Assembly (NCBI RefSeq): GCF_007744075.1
Contig: NZ_CP036266.1
Coordinates: 3,767,748-3,831,747, forward strand
DNA from: Gimesia chilikensis
GTDB taxonomy: Bacteria > Planctomycetota > Planctomycetia > Planctomycetales > Planctomycetaceae
Length of the DNA: 64,000 nucleotides
Direction: 5' to 3'
Part shown: positions 7,848 to 17,977 of the stretch, piece after piece
Layout of the letters: each line of letters starts with the position of its first letter
How positions within the stretch are numbered: position 1 is the first letter of the stretch
Program-made: the position numbers and the translations under genes
Notes under the pieces: model-generated
What the model saw: the letters and a program-made list of their open reading frames with translations, nothing else
Databases searched by the model: none
What the model was told of the DNA's origin: nothing

Positions 7848-10348
7848 GCATGCGTCTCCCGGAAAGAACGGTTCATGAACGATAGAACCAGCACCGTCAA
7901 CGAACTGATGGGCATCAGCACCGCCGCGATCAGCGGATTGATCAATCCACCCAGCGCCAAGCCCGCAGCCAGTAGATTGTAGGCCAGCGAGATGAGCAGG
8001 TTTCGTATGATAACCTGGTTCGTCATCCGGGCCCCGTCGATCAACTCCCGCAGCGGACTCAAACCGGGGCGATTGAGATAAACATCCGCGACCTGCAGGC
8101 TGGCTTCGGCTCCTCCATGTACGGCGATTCCCACTGACGCGGCTGCCAGAGCGGCACTGTCGTTGACGCCATCACCCACCATGACGGTCAGCCCCCCGGG
8201 CGTGGACTGTTGAATAATCTGCAGCTTCTCTTCCGGCAAGACGCCTGCATGTACAAACTCAGGATCGATGTCGAGCTGCCGGGCGATCGGATTCACAATC
8301 TCCTCATGGTCGCCCGAGAGAATTCCGATCGACCAGCCGGCCGCCTTCAGGTGATCCAGCGTGGCACGGGAATCGGGACGCAAGCTGTCGCCGATACCAC
8401 AGACCGCCTCCAGTTCTCCATCGACGGCAATCAACACGGTCGTCAGTCCCTGGCTGCGACAGTCAGCAATACTCTGCTGATACTCAGTAGAAATGCGACA
8501 ACCTTCCGAAGTGAGTAACGCCTCGGTACCAATCAGCAGCTGATGCCCGTTCACAGTACCGCTGATTCCTTTCCCCGGACTCGCCTGCACATCCTCAGGA
8601 GTCGGCAGATCTGTCAACGCACCTCCGGTCTGCTGTTCGATATAGCCCAGTATCGCCGTCGCGATCGGGTGGACAACCTGCTGTTCCAGTGCAGCGATCT
8701 CGCGGAGCCGGCTCTGATCTCCCTGCCAGACCTGCACCTGCATTTTACCGGTAGTCAGCGTCCCCGTTTTATCCAGCCACAGAAACCCGGGGCGGGCCAG
8801 TTTTTCGACCGCGTCTCCGGAATTGATCAGAATAGCCCGTTTCGCCGCTTTACCCTGCGCGACAGCCAGCGCGAGTGGAGTCGCCAGACCCAGGGCACAC
8901 GGACAGGTGACAATCAACAGAGAGATCGCATTCGCGACGGCAACTTTCGTCCCGCTCGACCACCAGAGCCCCAGGCAGAGCAGCGCTAACAGAATGACCG
9001 TAACCACGAACACGCCGGCAATCCGGTTAGCGAGTTCAATCAGCGGGAGTTTGGAGCTGACCCCCAGTTCCACCAGGTTCATCAGACGCCCGATCCGGGT
9101 CTGTTCGCCCACGGACTGCACCTGCATTCGCAAGGGGGAAGTCAGGTTGAGCGTGCCCGCGGTTACCTCTCCGCCTGTCAGCACTCTGCGGGGCCGGGAC
9201 TCCCCCGTCAGAATTGATTCATCAACTGACGAGTCGCCACAGAGAATGATGCCGTCCGCCGGAATCACATCACCAGCGCGAACCTCCACCTCGTCTTCCA
9301 CCTGCAGGACTTCAATCGGCACTGTCAGCACCTCTGTCCCGGTGACAAGGCGTGCATGGCGGGGCGTGATATTTTTCAGGAGCGAGAGCTGGCTCAACGC
9401 ATGGTGTTGCTGGCGGAACTGAATGTAGCGGCCGACCAGCAGTAGAAATATCAATACGGTCAAAGAGTCAAAATAAATCTCTCCACTACCCCGAATCGAA
9501 TTCACCAGCCCCGCGATCCCACCGATGGTGATGCCCAGGGCGACCGGCAGATCAATATGCGGAACGCGCGTCTTGAGCGCGAGTAGAGCGCCTTTGAAAA
9601 AGATCTGACCGGGCCAGAAGATCGAAACCAGTGCCAGTCCGGCGCTCGTCCAGCGAAACAGATTCAAGTGTTCGGCAGACATGCCGGTAAACATACCTGC
9701 GTATAGGGCGAATGCGATCAGCATCACATTCCCGGCACAGGCACCAGCGATCCCCAGGCGAATCAGATGCTTGCGGTTTTCCAGGCGATAGAGTCGCTCG
9801 GTCTCGTTGGGTTGTGCCGGGTGCGGTCGATAGCCGAGCCGATCCAGTGTGCGGCCGATTTCAGACAGCGCGACGGCGTCCGGATTCCAGAAACAGTCCA
9901 GTGTTGCGGTGGTGAGATTCACCCGGGCATTGATCACGCCGGGCAGGAATTCCGGCAGTTTTTCAATCACAAACACGCAGGAGGCACAATGAATGCCTTC
10001 CAGGTGCAGCCGAATGCGATTCAGGCCGGAATCCAGCTGGTGGGCATAGAGCTCCAGGAACCGGGGGTGGTCCATCTCCTCGTAGGTCAGCTCAGAAGGT
10101 CCCGTTGTTTTGGCTTCCGCAATTTCCTCCAGCAGACGCGGATCCATGTCCTGCAGTATCGCATAGGCGACTTCGCATCCCGCGCAGCAGAATTCCGGTC
10201 CGGAGCTGTGCTGACGCGATGCGGGGATTGGCAGAGCACAGTGAATGCAGGTGCCCTGCCCGCTCGACTGCGCTGTTTCGCCTCCGTCGATCTCATCGAT
10301 CACCGGCGTGCGTTCGGGTTGGGAACGGGGACTGTTAATCGGATTCAC
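7844..10348 (-). CDS. ccoI: Copper-translocating P1B-type ATPase CcoI/FixI
   Basis: 834 residues, GTG start. An N-terminal cysteine cluster (CIHCALP and [10 protein letters not shown], about residues 34-65) is followed by a heavy-metal-associated domain with [14 protein letters not shown] (about 115-175), eight expected membrane helices, TGES, the intramembrane CPC copper site ([13 protein letters not shown], about 483), the phosphorylation motif [11 protein letters not shown] (about 526) and the hinge [10 protein letters not shown]. This architecture is that of CcoI/FixI, which exports copper to the periplasmic side for cbb3 oxidase assembly. Its start overlaps the upstream gene by 14 bases and its stop overlaps ccoS by four. 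Confidence 0.93.
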   Translation of the reverse strand: MNPINSPRSQPERTPVIDEIDGGETAQSSGQGTCIHCALPIPASRQHSSGPEFCCAGCEVAYAILQDMDPRLLEEIAEAKTTGPSELTYEEMDHPRFLELYAHQLDSGLNRIRLHLEGIHCASCVFVIEKLPEFLPGVINARVNLTTATLDCFWNPDAVALSEIGRTLDRLGYRPHPAQPNETERLYRLENRKHLIRLGIAGACAGNVMLIAFALYAGMFTGMSAEHLNLFRWTSAGLALVSIFWPGQIFFKGALLALKTRVPHIDLPVALGITIGGIAGLVNSIRGSGEIYFDSLTVLIFLLLVGRYIQFRQQHHALSQLSLLKNITPRHARLVTGTEVLTVPIEVLQVEDEVEVRAGDVIPADGIILCGDSSVDESILTGESRPRRVLTGGEVTAGTLNLTSPLRMQVQSVGEQTRIGRLMNLVELGVSSKLPLIELANRIAGVFVVTVILLALLCLGLWWSSGTKVAVANAISLLIVTCPCALGLATPLALAVAQGKAAKRAILINSGDAVEKLARPGFLWLDKTGTLTTGKMQVQVWQGDQSRLREIAALEQQVVHPIATAILGYIEQQTGGALTDLPTPEDVQASPGKGISGTVNGHQLLIGTEALLTSEGCRISTEYQQSIADCRSQGLTTVLIAVDGELEAVCGIGDSLRPDSRATLDHLKAAGWSIGILSGDHEEIVNPIARQLDIDPEFVHAGVLPEEKLQIIQQSTPGGLTVMVGDGVNDSAALAAASVGIAVHGGAEASLQVADVYLNRPGLSPLRELIDGARMTNQVIIRNLLISLAYNLLAAGLALGGLINPLIAAVLMPISSLTVLVLSFMNRSFRETHA

Positions 10349-11129
10349 CTCGGCGGCAACAGGGGAGCGGTTGTTCTTTGAGCTGCTCTAATTGTTCTGT
10401 CTGAGAAGGCGCTTCCAGCTGTTTGTGAAGCGTTCCCATGTCAGCCTGCGCCCGCACGCCCATTGTAAAGATGCCACTGACAATCAACAGGCTGGCGATT
10501 AATGTGTTGCCCAGGGTGTTCCATTTCCGTGGAAACCAGCGACTGGCCAGACTGGCGAGCGACAGCGCCGGAATGGTACCCAGCCAGAAGGCGACCATCG
10601 TCAGTCCGCCGAGCAGCGGTGTGCGGGCACTGACCGCCAGGAGCAGAAACGCGTATAACCAGCCACAGGGAAGGCAGGCCGTCATCAGGCCGATGGACAG
10701 TGGTCGCAATCCGTGCGGCAATTGATGCACGCGTTTAACGAACTTCGCAAACACCCGGCCCACGCGCGCCGTACCAAAATGGGGAATACTGCCGGTTCGG
10801 TAGATCGTCACCAGTGAAAACAGGCCAAACAGAATCATACCGGCACCGGTTACCAGCGCCGCTGCCTGTTGCAGACCAGCCAGTTGACCGCCCGATTCCA
10901 TCAGCCAGCCCAGGCTGCCTGCCGCGAGGCCCAGTAGTGCATATCCCAGCAGTCGCCCACCGTGATAACAGCTTTCATAAATCAGGGACGACCACGATCC
11001 TGATTCAGGGGAGCGATTCGTCGCCAGCAGCATCAATGGTCCACACATGCCGACACAATGTCCGCTGCCGGCTATGCTGGCGACGAAGATGGTCGCCAGG
11101 AGTGGAATGATGGTCTGCAGGTCTGACAT
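10335..11129 (-). CDS. TauE/SafE-DsbD-like membrane protein in the cco operon
   Basis: 264 residues with about six membrane helices. GSGHCVGMCGPLMLL near the N-terminus and TACLPCGWLYAFLL mid-protein are the paired cysteine motifs of the DsbD_2 (sulfite exporter TauE/SafE-like) family often found in cbb3 clusters between ccoH and ccoI. The cytoplasmic C-terminus ends in a cysteine pair (PLPCCRR). A role in copper or thiol handling for oxidase maturation is inferred from context. It starts 19 bases after ccoH and overlaps ccoI by 14 bases. Confidence 0.85.
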   Translation of the reverse strand: MSDLQTIIPLLATIFVASIAGSGHCVGMCGPLMLLATNRSPESGSWSSLIYESCYHGGRLLGYALLGLAAGSLGWLMESGGQLAGLQQAAALVTGAGMILFGLFSLVTIYRTGSIPHFGTARVGRVFAKFVKRVHQLPHGLRPLSIGLMTACLPCGWLYAFLLLAVSARTPLLGGLTMVAFWLGTIPALSLASLASRWFPRKWNTLGNTLIASLLIVSGIFTMGVRAQADMGTLHKQLEAPSQTEQLEQLKEQPLPCCRRGESD

Positions 11130-11148
11130 ACTTTGTCCCGCACTTCGG

Positions 11149-11751
11149 TTAAAGTTGGTGATTTCTTGCTTGGCTGGCAGGTGTGGCTGCTACGGCCTGA
11201 AATTCTCCCGAATCTTTCAGCCGAAACTGTTTCTTCTCCTGGAAATGACGAGTGTCCCCGGCGGTCTTCAATGAGAGTTCCCACAGTCCGGAACGCTGCA
11301 GCGGCGCGACGGCCGTGTAGTTGCCGGGCCCCTGTTCTTTAAAATGGAGCTTGAAGACGTCGCCGCCTCGTGCGTGGTGAAAAATTTCTCCACTCAGCTG
11401 ACAGCCGCTGACCGGCTTGCCGTCTGGTCCTGCCAGCTGGATGGTCAGCAGCCGTTCTCCCATCAGTCCCTGCGGTTTACCCAGGTCAAGACGCGTTGTC
11501 CAGCCCAAAGCATCACTGGCTGCCTGGCGTTCCCGCTGTTGATCCCAGGAGATGGCCTGTTCGTAGTATCCTTCGACAATCACATTCGAAGGATCGCTGG
11601 TCGCCAGGAACACAGCAACGCCCGAGAGCACGATCTGCAGACCGAGGAAACCCAAGATAACGCCGCCCCACTTCCAGCGGGCCAGGGTTTCTGCGGACTC
11701 GTCATTCTCAATGTTTTCGGGTTCGTTGGTTACGGGCCGAGAATCTGACAT
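11149..11751 (-). CDS. ccoH: FixH/CcoH family oxidase assembly protein
   Basis: 200 residues with a short charged cytoplasmic leader, one membrane helix (WGGVILGFLGLQIVLSGVAV) and a periplasmic beta-rich domain beginning SNVIVEGYYEQAISWDQQ, the typical FixH start after the helix. FixH/CcoH is needed for cbb3 assembly. The first 22 bases overlap ccoG. It is longer than the usual FixH of about 150-170 residues because of both tails. Confidence 0.85.
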   Translation of the reverse strand: MSDSRPVTNEPENIENDESAETLARWKWGGVILGFLGLQIVLSGVAVFLATSDPSNVIVEGYYEQAISWDQQRERQAASDALGWTTRLDLGKPQGLMGERLLTIQLAGPDGKPVSGCQLSGEIFHHARGGDVFKLHFKEQGPGNYTAVAPLQRSGLWELSLKTAGDTRHFQEKKQFRLKDSGEFQAVAATPASQARNHQL

Positions 11752-13106
11752 GTGACCCTCCTTTCATCTGCCTGGTTCTGTGACTGAATCGAGAGCTCAA
11801 CTTCCCGCAAGCCTGCGACAAATGATTTGCGCGGCGCCGATACCAGCATGGGAATCGTCTTGGTTTCCCGGGCTTTGAGATCGGGAGAGCCGATCAGTTC
11901 CATCGTGACATCAGGGGCATCGAGTACTTTGATAGTGTATTCATCCGGCTGATCCGTGCGGTTGACCAGCTTCAACTGCAGGTTGTTTTCAACCTGATCA
12001 TCTTCAGTCACGATAAACGGATTGCCATAATTACGCATGATCGTGATATCGAACGATTTCTTATTCAGCAGTGTGATGGTAAACGCAGAGACCGACAACA
12101 GCAGCAGTAAAGGATAGATGATCACGCGCGGCCGCAGTTTCTTTGTCGGCTGGCCGTCGATTTCATCCTGGCAGGAATAGCGGACCAGGCCCAGCGGGCG
12201 ATCGACTTTAACCATGATTTCGTCACAGGCATCCATACACTGCGTGCAGTGCAGACATTCCATCTGCAGACCATCGCGAATATCAATGCCGGTAGGACAG
12301 GCCTGCACGCACTGGCCACAGTCGATACAGTCCCCCTTGGGTGTCGGATCCGTTTTGCTGATTTTACCCCGAGGTTCGCCCCGCTGGGGATCGTAACTGA
12401 CAATCAACGAACGTCGGTCCAGCAGAACCGATTGAAAACGTCCATAGGGACAGGCGATGGTGCAGAGCTGCTCGCGGAAAAACGAGAAGTTAAACATCAT
12501 CAGAACAACCGTAGAGGTCATCACCAGGAACCCGGTCGGATGCGTAAACGGCGACTGTCGCACCCAGTGCTGCAGTTCACTCACGCTGACGAAATAGGCC
12601 AGGAACGTATGCGCTAATATCATGGAGATAATCAGGTACGCACCATACATCATCACCCGTCGGATCAGTGGAACCGGTTTTCGAGGCTTGCCGCCATGAC
12701 CGGTGGTGCCACAGAATAGACGTTCGATGGGACGGTAAACGAATTCCAGGTAAATCGTCTGGGGACAGGCCCAGCCACACCACACCCGGCCAAACAGTGC
12801 CGTCAGCAGGAAGATTGACAGGAAGACCGAGATCATGAAAAAGGCGAGCAACAACGTATCGGTCGGCAGAAACGTAAACCCGAAAATTGTAAATTCCCGT
12901 CGGGTGATATTCAGAAAGATCGCCGGCCGCGAATTAACCTGCAGATGAGGCAGGACGATGAACAGCACGATCAGGAAGTAGCCGACAATCCGCCGCCGAT
13001 TCCAGAACTTCCCCTTGAACAGGCGGGGATACATCCAGCGACGTGAACCGTCTTTCTCCAGCGTGGATAAAACGTGTTCTTCAGGTTCCAGGACTTGGTC
13101 ACTCAT
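11730..13106 (-). CDS. ccoG: Cytochrome c oxidase accessory protein CcoG (FixG/RdxA)
   Basis: 458 residues. Membrane helices in the first half, including GRVWCGWACPQTIYLE, then the polyferredoxin part with CTIACPYGRFQSVL, CIDCGQCVQACPTGIDIRDG and CLHCTQCMDACD, giving ligands for two [4Fe-4S] clusters. The C-terminal third is the periplasmic immunoglobulin-like FixG domain. CcoG is a cupric reductase in cbb3 oxidase maturation in the bacteria where it has been studied. It starts 34 bases after ccoP and overlaps ccoH. Confidence 0.93.
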   Translation of the reverse strand: MSDQVLEPEEHVLSTLEKDGSRRWMYPRLFKGKFWNRRRIVGYFLIVLFIVLPHLQVNSRPAIFLNITRREFTIFGFTFLPTDTLLLAFFMISVFLSIFLLTALFGRVWCGWACPQTIYLEFVYRPIERLFCGTTGHGGKPRKPVPLIRRVMMYGAYLIISMILAHTFLAYFVSVSELQHWVRQSPFTHPTGFLVMTSTVVLMMFNFSFFREQLCTIACPYGRFQSVLLDRRSLIVSYDPQRGEPRGKISKTDPTPKGDCIDCGQCVQACPTGIDIRDGLQMECLHCTQCMDACDEIMVKVDRPLGLVRYSCQDEIDGQPTKKLRPRVIIYPLLLLLSVSAFTITLLNKKSFDITIMRNYGNPFIVTEDDQVENNLQLKLVNRTDQPDEYTIKVLDAPDVTMELIGSPDLKARETKTIPMLVSAPRKSFVAGLREVELSIQSQNQADERRVTCQILGP

Positions 13107-13140
13107 CGGGGTTCACCATATCACATTCTTTTAAAACTTC

Positions 13141-13803
13141 TCAAGACTCCGGCTGTTTCTTGGCGGCGTCCTGCTCCGCCTTAGGGGCAGATTCAGTATC
13201 AGACTTCCCCTCCGCGGCAGCGGGCGCTTGCCAGGGGCCGATTTTTTTGGCATTCGGTTCAGGTGGCTTCCCGGTGCCTTCCGGTAGAGACCCCTGCAGA
13301 CTGGCCACATAGGCGGCGACCAGCACGATTTCATTGGGATGCAGGCGATTTCCCCAGGCAGGCATCGCCTGACCGTTGGCCCCCTTCTCGACGACCGTGG
13401 CGATGTCACCGATCTCTTTGACGTGAATCCAGTAATCATCGGTCAGGTTAGGGCCGACTTTCCCTTCGGCTTTTTCAGCATGGCAGGCCACGCAGTGCAT
13501 CTGAAACACACTTTCGCCCACCTTGAGCCATTTCGGGTCATCCTTGTATTTATAGACTGTCGCTGAATTCAGCTGCAGTTCACCGATTTCTGCGAACTGC
13601 AGCCGCAGGTTGTCGGCGACTTCTTCTTTATACTGATCGTAGATCGACCGACCGGGAACGCCGGATTCATAGTAGAGCCAGTAGGGAAACGCAAAAAAGA
13701 TGCATCCCCAGAACAGCATGATCCACCAGCCCGGCATCGGGTTATCGTATTCCTGAATTCCGTCATAGTTATGTGTGGTTAACTGGTCTTTTTCAGACAT
13801 CAT
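13141..13803 (-). CDS. ccoP: cbb3 oxidase subunit III CcoP, with a single heme c motif
   Basis: 220 residues. The N-terminus (YDGIQEYDNPMPGWWIMLFW) is the CcoP signature, followed by one membrane helix and a cytochrome c domain with one heme site, CVACH, and a distal MPAWG methionine. Classical CcoP carries two CxxCH motifs; only one is present here. The C-terminal 45 residues are a low-complexity Ala/Lys/Glu tail. Two consecutive ATG codons (13803 and 13800) follow a GGAG site; either may be used. Confidence 0.9.
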   Translation of the reverse strand: MMSEKDQLTTHNYDGIQEYDNPMPGWWIMLFWGCIFFAFPYWLYYESGVPGRSIYDQYKEEVADNLRLQFAEIGELQLNSATVYKYKDDPKWLKVGESVFQMHCVACHAEKAEGKVGPNLTDDYWIHVKEIGDIATVVEKGANGQAMPAWGNRLHPNEIVLVAAYVASLQGSLPEGTGKPPEPNAKKIGPWQAPAAAEGKSDTESAPKAEQDAAKKQPES

Positions 13804-13818
13804 TGTCTCCGAATCTGG

Positions 13819-13977
13819 TTAGTCGTCCGAAAGCGGAATTTCTGATTGATGTTTAATCTCTGCTTTACTGGTCAGCGCGACCTTGATACCCACCAGGGCA
13901 AACGCGACCAGGAACAGCACGAGTGCGATTTCGGCGCAGAAATCATAATTTAACAGACGCATGACTTCTTTGATCAT
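13819..13977 (-). CDS. ccoQ: CcoQ-like small membrane subunit
   Basis: A 52-residue reading frame, start ATG at 13977, stop TAA at 13819-13821. It has a single hydrophobic helix (EIALVLFLVAFALVGIKVAL) and a short polar tail ending IPLSDD. Size, topology and position between ccoNO and ccoP match CcoQ, which stabilises the cbb3 complex. Sequence conservation of CcoQ is weak, so the call rests mainly on context. Confidence 0.8.
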   Translation of the reverse strand: MIKEVMRLLNYDFCAEIALVLFLVAFALVGIKVALTSKAEIKHQSEIPLSDD

Positions 13978-13982
13978 GATAA

Positions 13983-16283
13983 TTACCTCGTTGACGCTGG
14001 TTCTGCCCGGGCGGTCTTATTATCGGCCGCAGGCGCGGGTTCAGCGGATGGATTCGGGGATTTCGGAGTCTTGAACAGGTCCGTTCCCAGTCGTTGCAGG
14101 TAGGCGATCAGCGCGACGACCTGTTTGTCTTCCAGTCCCGAGGGCCCTTTCTGACGTTCAATGTCATCCGCGATTGCTTTCGCCTGTTTCTTCGCGAGTG
14201 CGATGGAATCGTTCAAGGCGGCTTTGTCATAAGGAGCTCCCAGGTAGGAAGCGGCCCAGACACGGTCCGGAATCGTCTTGAAGTTCAACTTGCGTTTTTC
14301 CAGCCACGGATAAGGAGGCATGATCGAACCTTTGGTCATCTTTTCCGGATCACGGAAGTGAATCAGATGCCAGAGGTTGGACTGCTTGCCCCCTTCGCGT
14401 GCCAGGTCGGGACCGATGCGACGCGAACCCCACTGGAACGGATGGTCGTAAACGAATTCACCCGGTTTGGAATATTCACCATACCGCTTGGTCTCTGCCA
14501 GCATGGGACGAATCATCTGCGAATGACAGTTGTAACAACCTTCCGCGACGTAGATGTCCCGTCCGGCTAACTCCAGTGGTGTGTAAGGTGTCACCGTTGC
14601 GATGGTCGGCACGTTGGACCGGATCAGGAAGGTCGGAATGATTTCGAACAGCGATGCAGCTACCACAGCGATGATCACCCAGATGGTCATCAGGCGGGGG
14701 AGACGTTCCCAGCGACGGTGCCACGCGAGTTGCTCGAACACATCCAGCTTCTTGGCCACCTCCAGCACGCCCGACAGTCGAGACTGGGGAGCCGGATCGT
14801 CATCGTAATGCGGTTCCAGCGCGGGAGCGTAATGTTCAACTTCTTCGTAGTTCGCAGGACGTCTTTTCCAGGTCTGAAAGAAGTTGTAGCTCAGCAGCAG
14901 TGCCCCGGAGAGATAAACCACCCCGCCGACTGCGCGGATCAGGTATAACGGAATCAGCACGCGAACCGTTTCCACGAAGTTAGGATAAGCCAGCTGACCG
15001 GTATCGGTGATGGCCCGCCACATCAGTCCCTGCGTCAGCCCCGCAACGTAGATCGGGAAGATATACAGCAGGATCCCCACTGTTCCCAGCCAGAAATGCA
15101 GATTTGCCAGTCGTGTGCTGTAGAGCTCGGTCTGGAACAGACGTGGCAGCAGCCAGTAGATCATGCCGAAGGTCATGAACCCGTTCCAGCCCAAAGCGCC
15201 CGCATGCACGTGGGCGATGGTCCAGTCGGTGTAGTGTGACAGGGCATTCACAGATTTAATCGACAGCACGGGGCCTTCAAAAGTAGACATCCCGTAAAAG
15301 GTGATGCCGACGACGAAGAATTTGAGCACCGGATCGGAAGTCACTTTCTGCCAGGCCCCGCGCAGGGTCAGCAGTCCGTTGATCATCCCGCCCCAGGAAG
15401 GCATCCAGAGCATGATCGAAAACAGCATGCCCAGAGTTGAAGCCCATTGAGGCAGCGCAGTGTAGTGCAGGTGATGCGGACCGGCCCAGATATAAATGAA
15501 GACCAGTGACCAGAAGTGCAGAATACTTAACTTATAGGAGAAGATCGGTCGGTTTGCCGCCTTGGGCAGAAAGTAATACATCAGCCCCAGGAACGGCGTT
15601 GTCAGGAAGAAGGCCACCGCGTTATGCCCGTACCACCACTGCATGAAAGCATCCTGCACGCCGGCATAGACGGAATAGCTCTTGAACAGGCCAATCGGTA
15701 CGACCAGGTTGTTGAACACATGCAGTAGCGCAACGGTCACAATCGTGGCGATGTAGAACCAGAGGGCCACATACATGTGCCGTTCGCGTCGACGGGCCAG
15801 CGTCATAAAGAAGTTCACACCAAAGAATCCGACCCAGACCACGGCGATCGCCAGGTCGATGGGCCATTCCAGCTCGGCGTATTCCTTGCTCTGCGTGATG
15901 CCTAAAGGCAGAGTCAGTGCGGCTGCCAGGATAATCAACTGCCAGCCCCAGAAATGCAGACGCGACAACATGTCGCTCCACATCCGGGCCCGACACAGAC
16001 GCTGCGTCGAGTAATAGACGGCGGTGAAGATGGCGTTGCCGGCAAAGGCAAAGATGGCTGCGTTCGTATGCAGCGGTCGCAGGCGGCCAAAAGTGATGAA
16101 GTCCAGCCCCAGGTTCACGGAAGGAAACGCGAGTTCGGTCGCAATGACGATCCCCACCAGAAAGGCGACTACGCCCCACACCAGTGTTGCCAGGGCAAAC
16201 ATCCGGGCAATCTGGTCATCGTAAACAAACTTTTCCAGATTACTGTCCTGAGTGGCGTTTTCTAAAGTCGTTTCAGCCGACAC
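13983..16283 (-). CDS. ccoNO: Fused cbb3 cytochrome oxidase subunits I and II (CcoN-CcoO)
   Basis: 766 residues, GTG start preceded by a GAGGAG ribosome site. Residues about 25-500 are CcoN, the heme-copper catalytic subunit, with the expected histidines (for example FGRLRPLHTNAAIFAF, MQWWYGHNAVAFFLT and HVHAGALGWNGF). Residues about 525-740 are CcoO, with one membrane helix and one heme c motif CYNCH (about 584) followed by SQMIRP. The NO fusion is known in some planctomycetes and Bacteroidota. It is the first gene of the operon and implies high-affinity microaerobic respiration. Confidence 0.95.
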   Translation of the reverse strand: MSAETTLENATQDSNLEKFVYDDQIARMFALATLVWGVVAFLVGIVIATELAFPSVNLGLDFITFGRLRPLHTNAAIFAFAGNAIFTAVYYSTQRLCRARMWSDMLSRLHFWGWQLIILAAALTLPLGITQSKEYAELEWPIDLAIAVVWVGFFGVNFFMTLARRRERHMYVALWFYIATIVTVALLHVFNNLVVPIGLFKSYSVYAGVQDAFMQWWYGHNAVAFFLTTPFLGLMYYFLPKAANRPIFSYKLSILHFWSLVFIYIWAGPHHLHYTALPQWASTLGMLFSIMLWMPSWGGMINGLLTLRGAWQKVTSDPVLKFFVVGITFYGMSTFEGPVLSIKSVNALSHYTDWTIAHVHAGALGWNGFMTFGMIYWLLPRLFQTELYSTRLANLHFWLGTVGILLYIFPIYVAGLTQGLMWRAITDTGQLAYPNFVETVRVLIPLYLIRAVGGVVYLSGALLLSYNFFQTWKRRPANYEEVEHYAPALEPHYDDDPAPQSRLSGVLEVAKKLDVFEQLAWHRRWERLPRLMTIWVIIAVVAASLFEIIPTFLIRSNVPTIATVTPYTPLELAGRDIYVAEGCYNCHSQMIRPMLAETKRYGEYSKPGEFVYDHPFQWGSRRIGPDLAREGGKQSNLWHLIHFRDPEKMTKGSIMPPYPWLEKRKLNFKTIPDRVWAASYLGAPYDKAALNDSIALAKKQAKAIADDIERQKGPSGLEDKQVVALIAYLQRLGTDLFKTPKSPNPSAEPAPAADNKTARAEPASTR

Positions 16284-16693
16284 GGTTGCTCCTCTGCTCC
16301 TGAAAACAATGCGAACGCTTGATTACAATTGATAGATGTCTATGAGATCTACATATCTGAAACATGGGCAAAAAAATAATTGCCCTGAAACAGGCGTCTC
16401 TGTGCTTTAGTTTAGATGTTTGACCTAAGTCCTTTGAGGGGAATGCCTCACATCTGTTCGTGGCAAACAGCACAACCCCGTCAGTGTGAAACCTTGCGGT
16501 TGTCGATTTTACTTTTTTATGAAATTCGTTCCAGAATATTTTTCGACCTCACGCGCGAATTCTATGAGTGGCGAAATAGAATTAACAGATATAAATGTCG
16601 TATTTGGTGTCGAAGTCTCACGAAAAAGAAAAATCACATTCGACAGATTCGGTTTTTCTCATAATCGATAATCAAGGATTCAAGGAAATAGAA
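16284..16693. promoter_or_regulatory. Divergent control region between the cco operon and the outer-membrane protein gene
   Basis: 410 bases, AT-rich relative to its surroundings, with divergent genes on each side, so both promoters should be here. An inverted repeat gggcaa (16366-16371) / ttgccc (16380-16385) is flanked by two copies of ctgaaaca (16357-16364 and 16385-16392), about 75-110 bases upstream of ccoNO. TTGATtacaaTTGAT at 16319-16333 has two direct TTGAT half-sites but not the inverted FNR arrangement. No clear -35/-10 pair was identified. Confidence 0.4.
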
Positions 16694-17818
16694 ATGGATA
16701 TCAAGCTGATGTGTGGTGCCGGGGCGGCACTGCTCTTCAATCTGCTGACTGTATCGGCTCAAGCTGACGAGCCGACACTCTTCGATTCACCCGATATTGA
16801 GCTGGTAAGTACGTCTGCCGAACCCGCTGAATTACAGCTGTCAGGGGCAGAAACCGAAGTTGGCGTGACACCGGATGCCGTCTTTACCGCGTATGAAGTC
16901 ATTCCAGAGGCAGCCCCCTGTCAGACCTGCCAGTCAGATTGTGGCTGTCAGCAGTTCTGCCAGTGCGATTCCTGCCAGGGCTGCACACTCTGCGACCGCA
17001 TTCCCCTGCTCAACCGTTTTCCCAGTGATCCCTGCTTCAAACACTGGGTGATGCCCGTCAGTAACCCTGTCTGGTCAATCGACCCGCGTTCCCTGACCTA
17101 CGTCCGTGGCGTGTTTGTCAATCAGATGATCGACTCGCAAACCCCCGTACTGGGAGCCGGCGACCTGCAGGTTTATGCTCTGCAGCTGGGAATCGCCTTA
17201 AATGAGCGTCTCTCGATCATCGCTGTCAAAGACGGATTCAATACGTTACAGACTCGCGGCGTCGGCAATGCACACGGCTGGGCTGATATCGCCGCTGGTG
17301 TGAAATATGTGCTGATCCGGGATGTCGATAATCAGTTCCTGCTCTCCACCGGGATTATCTACGAAGCCCACAACGGCAGCACCCGTGTCTTTCAGGGGAA
17401 CGGCCAGGGCATCTGGAACCCCTTCCTGACCGGTGGTAAGGAACTATGCAACGGCGGACACTTCATTGCCAACGCCGGTTTCCATCTCCCTGCAGATGAC
17501 TTTGATAATTCCACCTCATTCTGGTACAGCCTGCACTACGATCATCCGCTGACCGAAAAACTCTCCGCCCTGGCCGAAATGAACGGCATCGTCTATACGA
17601 AAAGTGGTGGTGCTCTGCCAGTCAACTTCGAAGGGGGCGACTGGATCAACCTGGGCTCATCAAACGTAGCGGGTAACGATGTGATCACCATGGCCTTTGG
17701 TGCTGACTACAAAATCAACGAGTGCCTTTCGTTTGCCGGTGTCTGGGAATTCCCTGTTACCGAACGCAAAGATCTGCTCGACAGCCGTACCACGGTTACA
17801 CTTACACTCACCTTCTAA
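16694..17818 (+). CDS. Exported beta-barrel-like protein with a cysteine-rich segment
   Basis: 374 residues from the ATG at 16694, which follows an aaggaaat site and directly starts a signal peptide (cleavage probably after SAQADE or nearby). After a short linker comes a segment of about 28 residues with nine cysteines (CQTCQSDCGCQQFCQCDSC, then CQGC and TLC). The remainder is rich in alternating aromatic and polar strands and ends in LTLTF, with a terminal phenylalanine typical of outer-membrane barrels. The family is not recognised. It is monocistronic and followed by a strong terminator at 17910-17943. Confidence 0.7.
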   Translation: MDIKLMCGAGAALLFNLLTVSAQADEPTLFDSPDIELVSTSAEPAELQLSGAETEVGVTPDAVFTAYEVIPEAAPCQTCQSDCGCQQFCQCDSCQGCTLCDRIPLLNRFPSDPCFKHWVMPVSNPVWSIDPRSLTYVRGVFVNQMIDSQTPVLGAGDLQVYALQLGIALNERLSIIAVKDGFNTLQTRGVGNAHGWADIAAGVKYVLIRDVDNQFLLSTGIIYEAHNGSTRVFQGNGQGIWNPFLTGGKELCNGGHFIANAGFHLPADDFDNSTSFWYSLHYDHPLTEKLSALAEMNGIVYTKSGGALPVNFEGGDWINLGSSNVAGNDVITMAFGADYKINECLSFAGVWEFPVTERKDLLDSRTTVTLTLTF

Positions 17819-17909
17819 TTTCGATAACAGTGATTACATAAGCGCCTGTTATACCGGGAAAGGAGGTCCTGTATCGCATTAACGGACAATAGACTAGTTT
17901 AAACGACAG

Positions 17910-17943
17910 CAGGTTCGCAAATGGGGGGTCATTTGCGAACCTG
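17910..17943 (+). terminator. Rho-independent terminator after the outer-membrane protein gene
   Basis: A perfect 14-bp stem, caggttcgcaaatg (17910-17923) and catttgcgaacctg (17930-17943), a 6-base loop, followed by tttgttt. It points in the plus direction but lies between two convergent genes. Confidence 0.85.
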
Positions 17944-17977
17944 TTTGTTTGCGCTTGTCAGTATTGTCTCTGTGAAA

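Noticed and set aside
16319-16333. FNR-like site TTGAT-N5-TTGAT near the cco operon
   Set aside because: Half-sites are direct rather than inverted and the spacing is wrong for FNR.
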